From Mesorhizobium sp. M2D.F.Ca.ET.226.01.1.1 (lineage in GTDB: Bacteria > Pseudomonadota > Alphaproteobacteria > Rhizobiales > Rhizobiaceae): a stretch of DNA of 64,000 nt. Positions 52,605 through 59,649 of the stretch are shown here, one piece after another; positions within the stretch are counted from its first letter, which is position 1, and every line of letters begins with the position of its first letter. The DNA lies in contig NZ_RZOY02000015.1 of assembly GCF_004022705.2 (NCBI RefSeq), positions 1 through 64,000 of the forward strand, read 5' to 3'. A program made the position numbers and the translations under genes. The notes under the pieces are model-generated. The model saw nothing but the letters and a program-made list of their open reading frames with translations, was not told the DNA's origin and searched no databases.

Positions 52605-53498
52605 ATGTTCGCGGATTTCGAGGCGTTGGAAATCGACACCGGCCCGGCAAGGATCTTTGCCCGCCGCGCCGGCAGCGGGCCCGGCCTGCTCCTGCTGCAC
52701 GGCTTTCCGCAAACGCATCTGATGTGGCGCGACGTGGCGCCAGGCCTGGCGCGCGATTTCACCGTCGTCTGCGCCGATCTGCGCGGCTACGGGCAAAGCT
52801 CCTGCCCGCCATCGGCGGCCGACCACGCGCCCTACGCCAAACGCGCCATGGCCACCGACCTGGTGGCGCTGATGGAGACGCTCGGCTTCAAGCGCTTCAT
52901 GGTCGCCGGCCATGATCGCGGCGGGCGCGTCGCCTACCGGCTGGCGCTCGACCATCCGAACCGCGTCGATAAGCTGGCTGTGCTCGACATCATCCCGACC
53001 GCAGATGCCTGGGACCGCGCCGACGCAAGGCTGGCGCTGGGCTACTGGCCGTGGTCGCTGCTGGCGCAACCCGAACCGCTGCCGGAGACGATCCTGGCAG
53101 CCGCCGCCGCGGCCATCGTCGACAACGCGCTTTCCGGCTGGGGGTCCGCGCCCGTCGCCTTCCCGCCCGGGGTGCGGCAGGCCTATGTCGACGCGCTGCG
53201 CGATCCCGCGCATGTCCACGCCATCTGCGAGGAATATCGCGCCGCGGCTTCGCTCGATCGCGAGCACGACCGTGCCGACCGGGAGGCCGGCCGGCGCATC
53301 GCCTGCCCAGTGCTGGCGCTGTGGAGCGAGCATGGCGCGCTGGCGGAATGGTATGTCAAAGAAGGCGGGCCATTGGGGCTGTGGCGGGAATGGGCAGACG
53401 ACGTCAGCAGCGGCGCCCTGCCCGGCGGCCATTTCTTTCCGGAGGAGTCGCCGATCGAGACGGCGGCCACGCTCGACGCCTTCTTTTCCGGACGCTAA
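52605..53498 (+). CDS. Alpha/beta hydrolase, haloacetate dehalogenase-like
   Basis: The 297-residue protein follows the fluoroacetate/haloacetate dehalogenase pattern: HGFPQTHLMWRDVAP, ADLRGYGQSS, nucleophile Asp in AGHDRGGRVAYRLALDHP, and the catalytic His in PGGHFFPEE near the C-terminus. These enzymes remove halide from haloacetates; epoxide hydrolase activity is the main alternative. Its stop codon is fused to a palindromic repeat. Confidence 0.8.
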   Translation: MFADFEALEIDTGPARIFARRAGSGPGLLLLHGFPQTHLMWRDVAPGLARDFTVVCADLRGYGQSSCPPSAADHAPYAKRAMATDLVALMETLGFKRFMVAGHDRGGRVAYRLALDHPNRVDKLAVLDIIPTADAWDRADARLALGYWPWSLLAQPEPLPETILAAAAAAIVDNALSGWGSAPVAFPPGVRQAYVDALRDPAHVHAICEEYRAAASLDREHDRADREAGRRIACPVLALWSEHGALAEWYVKEGGPLGLWREWADDVSSGALPGGHFFPEESPIETAATLDAFFSGR

Positions 53499-53660
53499 AG
53501 CGCGTCGCGTCTGAATGGCCTCATGCGACGGGCTTTAGGTTGTTGTTTTTATGCATGTCGTTGTCCCAAAACCGCTGCGCACTTGTGGGCGACATGCATT
53601 TATTGGTTTTATGCATGTCGTTGTCCCAAAACCGCTGCACTTGTGGGCGACATGCATTAG
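53497..53660. repeat. Rhizobial two-hairpin element, second hairpin duplicated
   Basis: It starts with TAAAGCGCGTCGC as at 27379 (one arm has GGG for GCG), then ATGCATGTCG...CGACATGCAT occurs twice in tandem (53554-53600 and 53613-53657). It overlaps the stop of the hydrolase gene. Confidence 0.85.
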
Positions 53661-53699
53661 AACTCAACCATAGCGCGTGCCGGCGCGGCCAGGCCCGAA

Positions 53700-54104
53700 T
53701 CAGCGGAGCATTAAGCAAAGCAGCGGCAGGGCCGTCAGCCCGATCGCCATGACGATCAGTGTGACGTGGCCGAGACGCTCCGCGCGTCTGGCGATTTCGG
53801 CGACCTTGGCCTCGTCGTTGATGACATCAAGGAAGGAAAGATCGGCAAGGGTGGCACGGTTGTTGTCGTTGGCAGGCAGGCTTTCGGCGTCCTGCCGGGC
53901 GGGCTTTGCAGAGATGATATAGGTCAAAACGTCGTCTCGCTCCGAAGCCGGCTTCGCGGCCTTCTTGTTCGTGGATATCGGTGCCCGCCGCAATTGCGCG
54001 GGGGGCGATCGGCGGGCACCAGAACGGCCGGCGATGGAGGGGGGCTTCGTCGACGGCCGCTCACCAATTCGCAGAAAGCACATTGGTTGCACAAGCCAGC
54101 CCAA
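53700..54104 (-). CDS. Hypothetical protein with C-terminal TM
   Basis: Up to 134 residues; a shorter start is possible. The central part (TLADLSFLDVINDEAKVAEI, ARRAERLG) is charged and the end is one membrane helix (VTLIVMAIGLTALPLLCLML). The bidirectional EcfG-type motif at 54159-54185 faces it. Function unknown. Confidence 0.5.
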   Translation of the reverse strand: MGWLVQPMCFLRIGERPSTKPPSIAGRSGARRSPPAQLRRAPISTNKKAAKPASERDDVLTYIISAKPARQDAESLPANDNNRATLADLSFLDVINDEAKVAEIARRAERLGHVTLIVMAIGLTALPLLCLMLR

Positions 54105-54158
54105 TGCGCTGTCCCGGTCGGACTTCAGTCCGACCCCGAGTCACGAAATGTTTCGGCC

Positions 54159-54185
54159 GGAACATCGGTTGCCGGCACCTGTTCC
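54159..54185. promoter_or_regulatory. Bidirectional EcfG-type promoter
   Basis: GGAAC-N17-GTTCC is symmetrical, so both strands read GGAAC-N17-GTTC. Rightward it serves the KGG gene at 54258, leftward the gene ending at 53700. Confidence 0.6.
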
Positions 54186-54257
54186 CCTTACTCAAGGGTG
54201 CCGAACGTGCCCTTGAATTCACCCTAAGAAGAAATCCGAATCAACGGAGAATTCGAT

Positions 54258-54473
54258 ATGCCCAATCAAGGCGGAACCCACGAACAGCACGTCAGAGCCG
54301 GCCAGCAGAGCCACAAGAACCGCGAGGACCAGCATCGCGGCAGCGGGCAGCAGCAGGCCGAGGACCGCAACATGGGTCAGCGGAGCGCCGGCCAGCACAG
54401 GGGCGGCAGCGGCAACTTCGCCGAGGACCGCCAGCGTGCTTCCGAAGCCGGCCGCAAGGGCGGCCAGCGCTGA
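54258..54473 (+). CDS. KGG/con-10-type general stress protein
   Basis: The 71-residue Gln/Gly/Arg/His-rich protein ends in GSGNFAEDRQRASEAGRKGG, the stress-induced KGG motif seen in GsiB and con-10 proteins. It is highly hydrophilic and likely disordered, in keeping with desiccation or osmotic protection. A strong hairpin follows. Confidence 0.85.
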   Translation: MPNQGGTHEQHVRAGQQSHKNREDQHRGSGQQQAEDRNMGQRSAGQHRGGSGNFAEDRQRASEAGRKGGQR

Positions 54474-54477
54474 GTTC

Positions 54478-54511
54478 AAAATGGCGTTCGTGTCCTGCAC
54501 GGACGCCATTT
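54478..54511 (+). terminator. Hairpin after KGG gene
   Basis: AAATGGCGT / ACGCCATTT with extra pairing in the loop, followed by CTTTC, 5 bp after the KGG stop. Confidence 0.7.
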
Positions 54512-54536
54512 CTTTCGGGACAATCGCGGAGGGACC

Positions 54537-54980
54537 ATGGCTATCGAACAAGGCCACTGTTTTTGCGGGGCGGTGAGCGCGCGGATGGACGGCGAGCCGT
54601 TCTGGATCTGCTTCGATCACGACGATGATTGCCGCAGGGCCATCGGCAGTCCTCTGACCATCTGGGTCGGTTACCGGCCGGCGCAGGTCGAATGGCTGGC
54701 GGCAATGCCAAAAACCTTTTCCCGCACGCGAGGTGTCGTGCGCTCCTTCTGCGGGGACTGCGGCACTTCGATCGGCTATGCCGACAAAGGCCTGCCGGAC
54801 GAATTCTATCTCTCCATCGGCTTCATGGATCGGCCCAAGCGCTTTCTTCCGGAGGCGCACGCCTACTGGGACATGCGGCTGCCATTTGTCATCATGGACG
54901 ATGGGCTGCCGCGCGTTGGCGGCTATTCGCGTGACCGGGATCCGGCGTTTGGAACGCCCGCCGAGCGCCAACGCGAATGA
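54537..54980 (+). CDS. GFA-family-like protein
   Basis: A 147-residue protein with GHCFCGAVSARMDG and FCGDCGTSIGYAD, the GFA zinc motifs; the middle CxxC is replaced by CFDHDDDCRRA. It is a second, diverged member besides 22858-23250. GGAGGGACC precedes the ATG. The substrate is unknown. Confidence 0.75.
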   Translation: MAIEQGHCFCGAVSARMDGEPFWICFDHDDDCRRAIGSPLTIWVGYRPAQVEWLAAMPKTFSRTRGVVRSFCGDCGTSIGYADKGLPDEFYLSIGFMDRPKRFLPEAHAYWDMRLPFVIMDDGLPRVGGYSRDRDPAFGTPAERQRE

Positions 54981-55056
54981 AGACGCCGAACAGCCAGAGC
55001 TGCTCGATCTTGCAATTCGGCCTCACGCGGCCTCCGACGGTCCCTCGGTGCCGCAT

Positions 55057-55082
55057 GGAACCAGTTCGGCTCCTTCCGGTTG
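55057..55082 (+). promoter_or_regulatory. EcfG-type promoter for 55141-55629
   Basis: GGAAC-N17-GTTG, 58 bp before ATG 55141. Confidence 0.6.
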
Positions 55083-55140
55083 CTTAGATGCCGCCACGAC
55101 GAAACGGAAGGCGGCGCCCGGTATTCTTATGGAGGCACCG

Positions 55141-55629
55141 ATGTCCTTGCATCCCGAACGCGCCGACGAAACCCGCATGCAAGCCTATTCGGTTTTCGCG
55201 CCGGTCCTCATCAATTCGCTCGCCCAGAAGCTCGCCCGCCATCAGGGCATGAAGGAACTGGACAGGCTCGAGACCTCGCTGATCCGGCTGGTCGAGGAAA
55301 TGAATGTCGCCGCGCCGGAGTCGGAAGTGATGAAGGAATTCGCCATCGAGCTCATCGTATCGACGCTGCGCAATGTCCGCGAGCACCCCGACGCCAAGCA
55401 GGACCTGGAGGAGATCGAGGGCCGCCGCGCCGAAGGCCGCTCGGAAGACCCGGACACGCTCGAGGAGCAATTGCAGTCGGGGCTCGAGGATAGTTTTCCG
55501 GCAAGCGACCCGCCGGCCGTGGTCTCGACCGCGATCACCGGCGGCTCGAAGGACATCGTCGGCACCGACGAGGTGCTGCGCCGCAAGAAGGAAGCGTCCG
55601 CGCGCCGTCAGGAAAAGCAGGAAAGCTGA
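55141..55629 (+). CDS. Hypothetical stress-regulated protein
   Basis: The 162-residue protein from ATG 55141 (after TATGGAGG) is helical: NSLAQKLARHQGMKELDRLE, then an acidic region and a tail LEEQLQSGLEDSFPASDPPA, a motif common in rhizobial stress proteins. The C-terminus is basic. Family role unknown. Confidence 0.65.
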   Translation: MSLHPERADETRMQAYSVFAPVLINSLAQKLARHQGMKELDRLETSLIRLVEEMNVAAPESEVMKEFAIELIVSTLRNVREHPDAKQDLEEIEGRRAEGRSEDPDTLEEQLQSGLEDSFPASDPPAVVSTAITGGSKDIVGTDEVLRRKKEASARRQEKQES

Positions 55630-55649
55630 AACACGGCCCTCACCAGGAG

Positions 55650-55675
55650 GGAACCTGTCCTTCCGAGAAGGGTTG
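55650..55675 (+). promoter_or_regulatory. EcfG-type promoter for DUF3606 gene
   Basis: GGAAC-N17-GTTG, 23 bp before ATG 55699. Confidence 0.6.
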
Positions 55676-55698
55676 GTTGAGCATTGGAAGGACAAATC

Positions 55699-55905
55699 AT
55701 GCGGAAAAGCGAACTACCCCATCGCCCCGGTGCGGCACACGCTCCCGGCAACCCGCCAACCAAGGAAGGCGACGATCCCGACGTGTGGTTCCTGGCGGAG
55801 AACACCGACCTCTCGCCGAAGCAGGCGCGCGAGTTGATCCGCGAGCACGGACACGACCGCGACAAGCTTTTGAAGATCGCACGAACCATGAAGGCGGAAG
55901 GCTGA
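55699..55905 (+). CDS. DUF3606 protein with extended N-terminus
   Basis: From ATG 55699 (after GGAAGGA) the 68-residue protein has a Pro-rich start and then VWFLAENTDLSPKQARELIR and EHGHDRDKLL, the DUF3606 core. It heads a probable operon with the two genes downstream. A TTG at 55684 would lie too close to the transcription start. Confidence 0.75.
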   Translation: MRKSELPHRPGAAHAPGNPPTKEGDDPDVWFLAENTDLSPKQARELIREHGHDRDKLLKIARTMKAEG

Positions 55906-55930
55906 ACGCCCTCCGGAAAGCGAGGCACGG

Positions 55931-56128
55931 ATGAGCAATTCACCGAAGAAAGGACCGGCTGGAACGTCGGATCAATGGCCGCGCTGGGAAGGCCCGAAGG
56001 CCAACAGGCCGCGCGGCTACCTGCCGGCCAAGGACGATCCGGACGAGAACCGCGACGCCGCCGGCGAGAACAACAAGGATCCGGAACGCTCCGACCTTGG
56101 CGACGTCGCCAAGAAGAAGCGTTCCTGA
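55931..56128 (+). CDS. Hydrophilic hypothetical protein
   Basis: A 65-residue, very hydrophilic protein (MSNSPKKGPAGTSDQWPRWE) rich in Pro, Asp, Lys and Asn, probably disordered. It lies 25 bp after DUF3606. Unknown. Confidence 0.55.
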   Translation: MSNSPKKGPAGTSDQWPRWEGPKANRPRGYLPAKDDPDENRDAAGENNKDPERSDLGDVAKKKRS

Positions 56129-56165
56129 GGGTTGGAATTCACTCAGCGCAACAAGGAGAAGAAAA

Positions 56166-56483
56166 ATGCCACGTGGCGACAAATCGAAATACACCGACAA
56201 GCAGGAACGCAAGGCCGACCATATCGCCGAAGGCTATGAGAAGCGGGGCGTCTCCGAGAAAGAGGCCGAGCGTCGCGCCTGGGCGACCGTCAACAAGGAC
56301 GATGCCGGCGGCAAGAAGGAAGGCGGGTCCGGCCGAGGCAAGCACACCGGCAATCCGGCCGCGCACAAGGGCGGCCGCATGGGCGGCAAGGCCTCCGGCG
56401 AGCGTTCCGCGGCCGAGCGTTCGGCTTCGGCCAAGAAGGCGGCGGCGACACGCAAGCGGAACGAGAACCACGCGCATCATTGA
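56166..56483 (+). CDS. Hydrophilic Lys/Gly-rich protein (plasmid-stabilisation-annotated family)
   Basis: The 105-residue protein from ATG 56166 (after AAGGAGAA) has KYTDKQERKADHIAEGYEKR and ERRAWATVNKDDAGGKK, then a Gly/Lys/Ala-rich tail. Relatives are often labelled plasmid stabilisation proteins without evidence. The tail resembles KGG/con-10 stress proteins. A near-match EcfG motif (GGAAC-N16-CGTC, about 56086) lies upstream. Confidence 0.65.
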   Translation: MPRGDKSKYTDKQERKADHIAEGYEKRGVSEKEAERRAWATVNKDDAGGKKEGGSGRGKHTGNPAAHKGGRMGGKASGERSAAERSASAKKAAATRKRNENHAHH

Positions 56484-56490
56484 GCGAAGG

Positions 56491-56680
56491 CTTCCCTTCT
56501 CCCCTTGTGGGAGAAGGTGGCCGCGAAGCGGCCGGATGAGGGGTGCTGGAAGAAACGAGGCGCTGAAGAATAGGATGCTTCAAGCGCCCATTTCTTCATC
56601 GTAGCGATCCTTCCAACACCCCTCATCCGTCTCGGCGCTGCGCGCCGATCCACCTTCTCCCACAAGGGGAGAAGGGAAGC
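56491..56680. repeat. Large intergenic palindrome (second family)
   Basis: Inverted arms CCCTTCTCCCCTTGTGGGAG (left) and CTCCCACAAGGGGAGAAGGG (right) with GATGAGGGGTG modules, as at 17095-17255. It lies between convergent genes. Confidence 0.75.
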
Positions 56681-56683
56681 CCT

Positions 56684-57142
56684 TCACAACGGCATCTCCG
56701 AAGTCTGCTTGATCGTCTGGCTGGGCACGTCCGTCTTGACGTTCTGCACGCCCTTGATGCGGCTCAGATGCTCCGACTGAAAGCGGCGGTAGTCGTCGAT
56801 GCCGGCCGCCACGATGCGCACCAGGGCGTCGCAGTCGCCGAGCATCAGATGGCACTCCATCACTTCGGGGAATTTCGCCACCTCGGCGGCGAAATGCTCG
56901 ATCGTGTCCTCGTCCTGCTGTTTCAGCCAGATGCGGGTGAAGAAGGTCTGGCCGCGGCCGATCTTGGCCGGGTTGAGCACCGCGACATAGCGGTCGATGA
57001 CGCCGGCCTCCTCCAGCAGTTTCACGCGGCGCAGGCAAGGCGATGGCGACAGGCCGACCTCCTTCGCCAGATCGTTGTTGGCCATGCGGCCGTCGCGCTG
57101 CAGGGCGCGCAGGATGCGTCTGTCGATCTCATCCAGCTTCAT
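56684..57142 (-). CDS. Lrp/AsnC-family regulator, likely of azlCD
   Basis: The 152-residue protein from ATG 57142 has a winged helix (DEIDRRILRALQRDGRMANN, GLSPSPCLRRVKLLEEAGVI) and RAM domain (CDALVRIVAAGIDDYRRF). It is divergent from the azlC gene, 168 bp apart, which fits control by branched-chain or another amino acid. Confidence 0.85.
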   Translation of the reverse strand: MKLDEIDRRILRALQRDGRMANNDLAKEVGLSPSPCLRRVKLLEEAGVIDRYVAVLNPAKIGRGQTFFTRIWLKQQDEDTIEHFAAEVAKFPEVMECHLMLGDCDALVRIVAAGIDDYRRFQSEHLSRIKGVQNVKTDVPSQTIKQTSEMPL

Positions 57143-57310
57143 AGCTTCAAATTCCAATCTTTTTCTTGAATTCGCCATCCAATGCCAAATCGTGGCAGAA
57201 GCGGCGCATCTTCGCAACCCGATTGCCGGGTATTTCGGCTATGGTGGCACACCGATGACCGACAACTGAGCAGGAGAACGGCGGCCGCGAGGCCGGCCGA
57301 AGGCAGAGCC

Positions 57311-58054
57311 ATGAGCGTTTCCGAGATCGCCCTCGCCGAGGGCCAGGCCACCAGCGGGTGTAACGCCGAGTTCCGGCGCGGGCTTGCCGCCTCGACGCCG
57401 ATGCTGCTCGGCATCATCCCCTATGCGCTGGTGCTTGGCGCGCAAGCCGCGCAGAAGGGGCTTTCCGTCGTCGAGGTGCCGCTGATGACCGGCCTCAACT
57501 TCGCCGGCGGTTCCGAATTCGCCGCGATCCAGCTCTGGACCTCGCCGCCGCATGTCCTTCTGATCGCCGCCATCACGCTTTTGGTCAACAGCCGGCATTT
57601 CCTGATGGGCGCCGCACTTGCGCCATTCATCAGGCATCTGCCGAGGCGTAAGGTTCTTCCGGCGCTGTTCTTGATGTGCGACGAGAGCTGGGCGGTAGGC
57701 CTGGCGGATGCGCAGCGGCGCGCCGCCGCCGGCATGCGGCCGGCCTTCAGCCTGCCTTTCTATCTGGGCGCCGGCTTGTCCGTCTACCTCGCCTGGGTGG
57801 CGTTCACGACTTGCGGCGCGGCGCTCGGGCCGGTGCTCGGCGACGTCGAAAAATATGGTTTCGCGATGGCCTTCCCGGCAGTCTTCCTGGTGCTGCTGCG
57901 GGGCATGTGGAAGGGCTTTGCCGCAGCGCGGCCATGGCTGGTCAGCCTTGTGGTCGCGGCGCTCACCTATCTCGTCGTGCCCGGCGCCTGGTATGTGGCG
58001 GCCGGCGCGCTGTCCGGCCTGGTAGCCGCGTGGTTCCTGGCAGGTGACAAATGA
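57311..58054 (+). CDS. azlC: AzlC-family amino-acid exporter subunit
   Basis: From ATG 57311 the 247-residue membrane protein carries the AzlC pattern (RRGLAASTPMLLGIIPYALV, GLNFAGGSEFAAIQLW, LLVNSRHFLMGAALAP). AzlC with AzlD exports branched-chain amino acids and analogues across the inner membrane. Its stop overlaps the azlD start by 4 bases. Confidence 0.88.
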   Translation: MSVSEIALAEGQATSGCNAEFRRGLAASTPMLLGIIPYALVLGAQAAQKGLSVVEVPLMTGLNFAGGSEFAAIQLWTSPPHVLLIAAITLLVNSRHFLMGAALAPFIRHLPRRKVLPALFLMCDESWAVGLADAQRRAAAGMRPAFSLPFYLGAGLSVYLAWVAFTTCGAALGPVLGDVEKYGFAMAFPAVFLVLLRGMWKGFAAARPWLVSLVVAALTYLVVPGAWYVAAGALSGLVAAWFLAGDK

Positions 58055-58350
58055 TCGACCCGATGACCGTGCTCGCCATCCTGGCGATGGCCGGCGTGAC
58101 GTATCTCACCCGCATCGGCGGCTATGTGATGCTTAAGAACCGTACGCTCAGCCCGCGCGCCACGGCGGTGATGGAAGCCGCGCCCGGCTGCGTGCTGATC
58201 TCGGTGATCGCGCCGGATTTCGTCTCGAAGAACCCGGCCGACCTCGCGGCTCTGGCCATCACGCTGCTTGCCGCGACGCGGCTGTCGATGCTGCCGACAG
58301 TGGTGATCGGGGTGGGGTCGGCGGGCGTGTTGCGGTGGCTGTTGGGATGA
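58051..58350 (+). CDS. azlD: AzlD-family exporter subunit
   Basis: A 99-residue protein with about three to four short helices (VLAILAMAGVTYLTRIGGYV, AAPGCVLISVIAPDFV). It is translationally coupled to azlC (ATGA) and completes the exporter. Confidence 0.88.
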   Translation: MIDPMTVLAILAMAGVTYLTRIGGYVMLKNRTLSPRATAVMEAAPGCVLISVIAPDFVSKNPADLAALAITLLAATRLSMLPTVVIGVGSAGVLRWLLG

Positions 58351-58354
58351 CGCG

Positions 58355-58852
58355 TCAGAGGCTGTAAAGCCCGAGATCGTCCGGCCGGCCTGAAGCGGCC
58401 TCGCCCTGTCCGCCCGCATGCTGCCTCAACGCGTCATCCAGCCTGTCGTTGTCGCCGCCTTGCGGACGGACGATGGCGTTGACGAGCGTATCCAGCGAAA
58501 CGCCAAGCTGGTCCAGGCCAAGCTGCCTTTCGATCTTGGGGATCGCCGACGGAGATTGCCGTTTCAACGCTTCGACGGCGTTCTTGATCGCCGAACCGTA
58601 GGAAGACACGGAATCGTAGTCTGCCTGGTCGACTGCGAACTCCTTGCCGGCGCGCTGCATCAGCCGGACCTTCGTCGCCGTGATGTTGAGGCTGTCGACG
58701 CTGAACTTGGGTGCCGAGTCCGCGGGCTCCGCCTGCGTGAGCGGCAAAGCCGCGGTGGCGGTGGCGTTCGCGACGAGGCCGTCCGCCTGCGGCCTTGGCG
58801 GCAGGCGCTGCGGCTGCAGGATCACAAGCGTAGTGTTGAGCGTCGAAGACAT
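58355..58852 (-). CDS. Hypothetical protein
   Basis: A 165-residue protein with a low-complexity Pro/Ala N-terminal third and a helical body (VDSLNITATKVRLMQRAGKE, YGSAIKNAVEALKRQSPSAI). It recalls small flagellar-associated or secreted proteins but no family is recognised. It converges with azlD. Confidence 0.5.
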   Translation of the reverse strand: MSSTLNTTLVILQPQRLPPRPQADGLVANATATAALPLTQAEPADSAPKFSVDSLNITATKVRLMQRAGKEFAVDQADYDSVSSYGSAIKNAVEALKRQSPSAIPKIERQLGLDQLGVSLDTLVNAIVRPQGGDNDRLDDALRQHAGGQGEAASGRPDDLGLYSL

Positions 58853-59170
58853 GAGAGGTCTCGCAAGCGCCAGTCCGTCATGGATCGGACGCCGGACAGT
58901 CGAGCCAAGACGTCATGTCCCGAGCAGCACGGGTCGGTTCAAAGGCAGTAGCCCCGACTGTCCTAAAAGTTCGATAGAACGATGGTTCGTCTTTTAACGA
59001 TGACCCGCGCTATCCGCTTGTTTTGGCTCAATTCCGGCCCAGGGGCCACGGCGGGGGTCGCCGAGCCTGTCGGTCCTTCCTGGAATCGCTCTGCGCGCCG
59101 CCGGCAAGCGGGACTCGCCCCTGCTTGCCGGAAATCCGCCAGCCGGGATTGCGGCATTCAATCCGGACGC
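58853..59170. other. Intergenic region
   Basis: About 320 bp with no credible gene. An AT-richer patch around 58960-59000 may hold a promoter for 58355-58852. Nothing else is seen. Confidence 0.4.
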
Positions 59171-59560
59171 TCAGTCGTCGCCGCCGCCGCTGTCGCCGCC
59201 GCCGTCATGGCTGCCGCTGTCGCCGCCGCCGTCGTGGCTGCCGCTGTCTCCGCCGCCATCATGGCTGCCACCGTCCCCGTCTTCGTGGTCGCCCTCGTGA
59301 TTCTCGCCCTGATCGTCGCCGTCCTGGTCGCCTTCATGCGAGCCGGAGGCGGCGCTGTCCCCGCTATGCCCGGCCTCGTCATTCTCGGCGGCCTCGTGGT
59401 CGTCGCCGACGCTGGACGTGTTGACCTGGTCCTCATCATCGTCGGCCGTGGATGTCGCCGTCACCCCGCCGCCATTATCCGAGCCCGCATGGGATGGCTG
59501 GGTGGCGAAGATGCCGAGCAGGCCGATTGCGGTTGCCGCAAGCAAGGGAAGGGTTTTCAT
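59171..59560 (-). CDS. Secreted acidic Gly/Asp/Ser/His-repeat protein
   Basis: A 129-residue protein with a signal peptide (MKTLPLLAATAIGLLGIFAT, then SHAG) and a very acidic mature part ending in tandem GGGDSGSHD units (three copies). Asp- and His-rich repeats could bind calcium or other metals in the periplasm. Function unknown. Confidence 0.65.
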   Translation of the reverse strand: MKTLPLLAATAIGLLGIFATQPSHAGSDNGGGVTATSTADDDEDQVNTSSVGDDHEAAENDEAGHSGDSAASGSHEGDQDGDDQGENHEGDHEDGDGGSHDGGGDSGSHDGGGDSGSHDGGGDSGGGDD

Positions 59561-59649
59561 TCAGGCGCTCCGATCCGTTTATCGGGTCGCATCTTTGCCG
59601 AGCCGGATTACGGCGCCCTTAAACGGGTGATTGCAATTTTAGCAACCGC

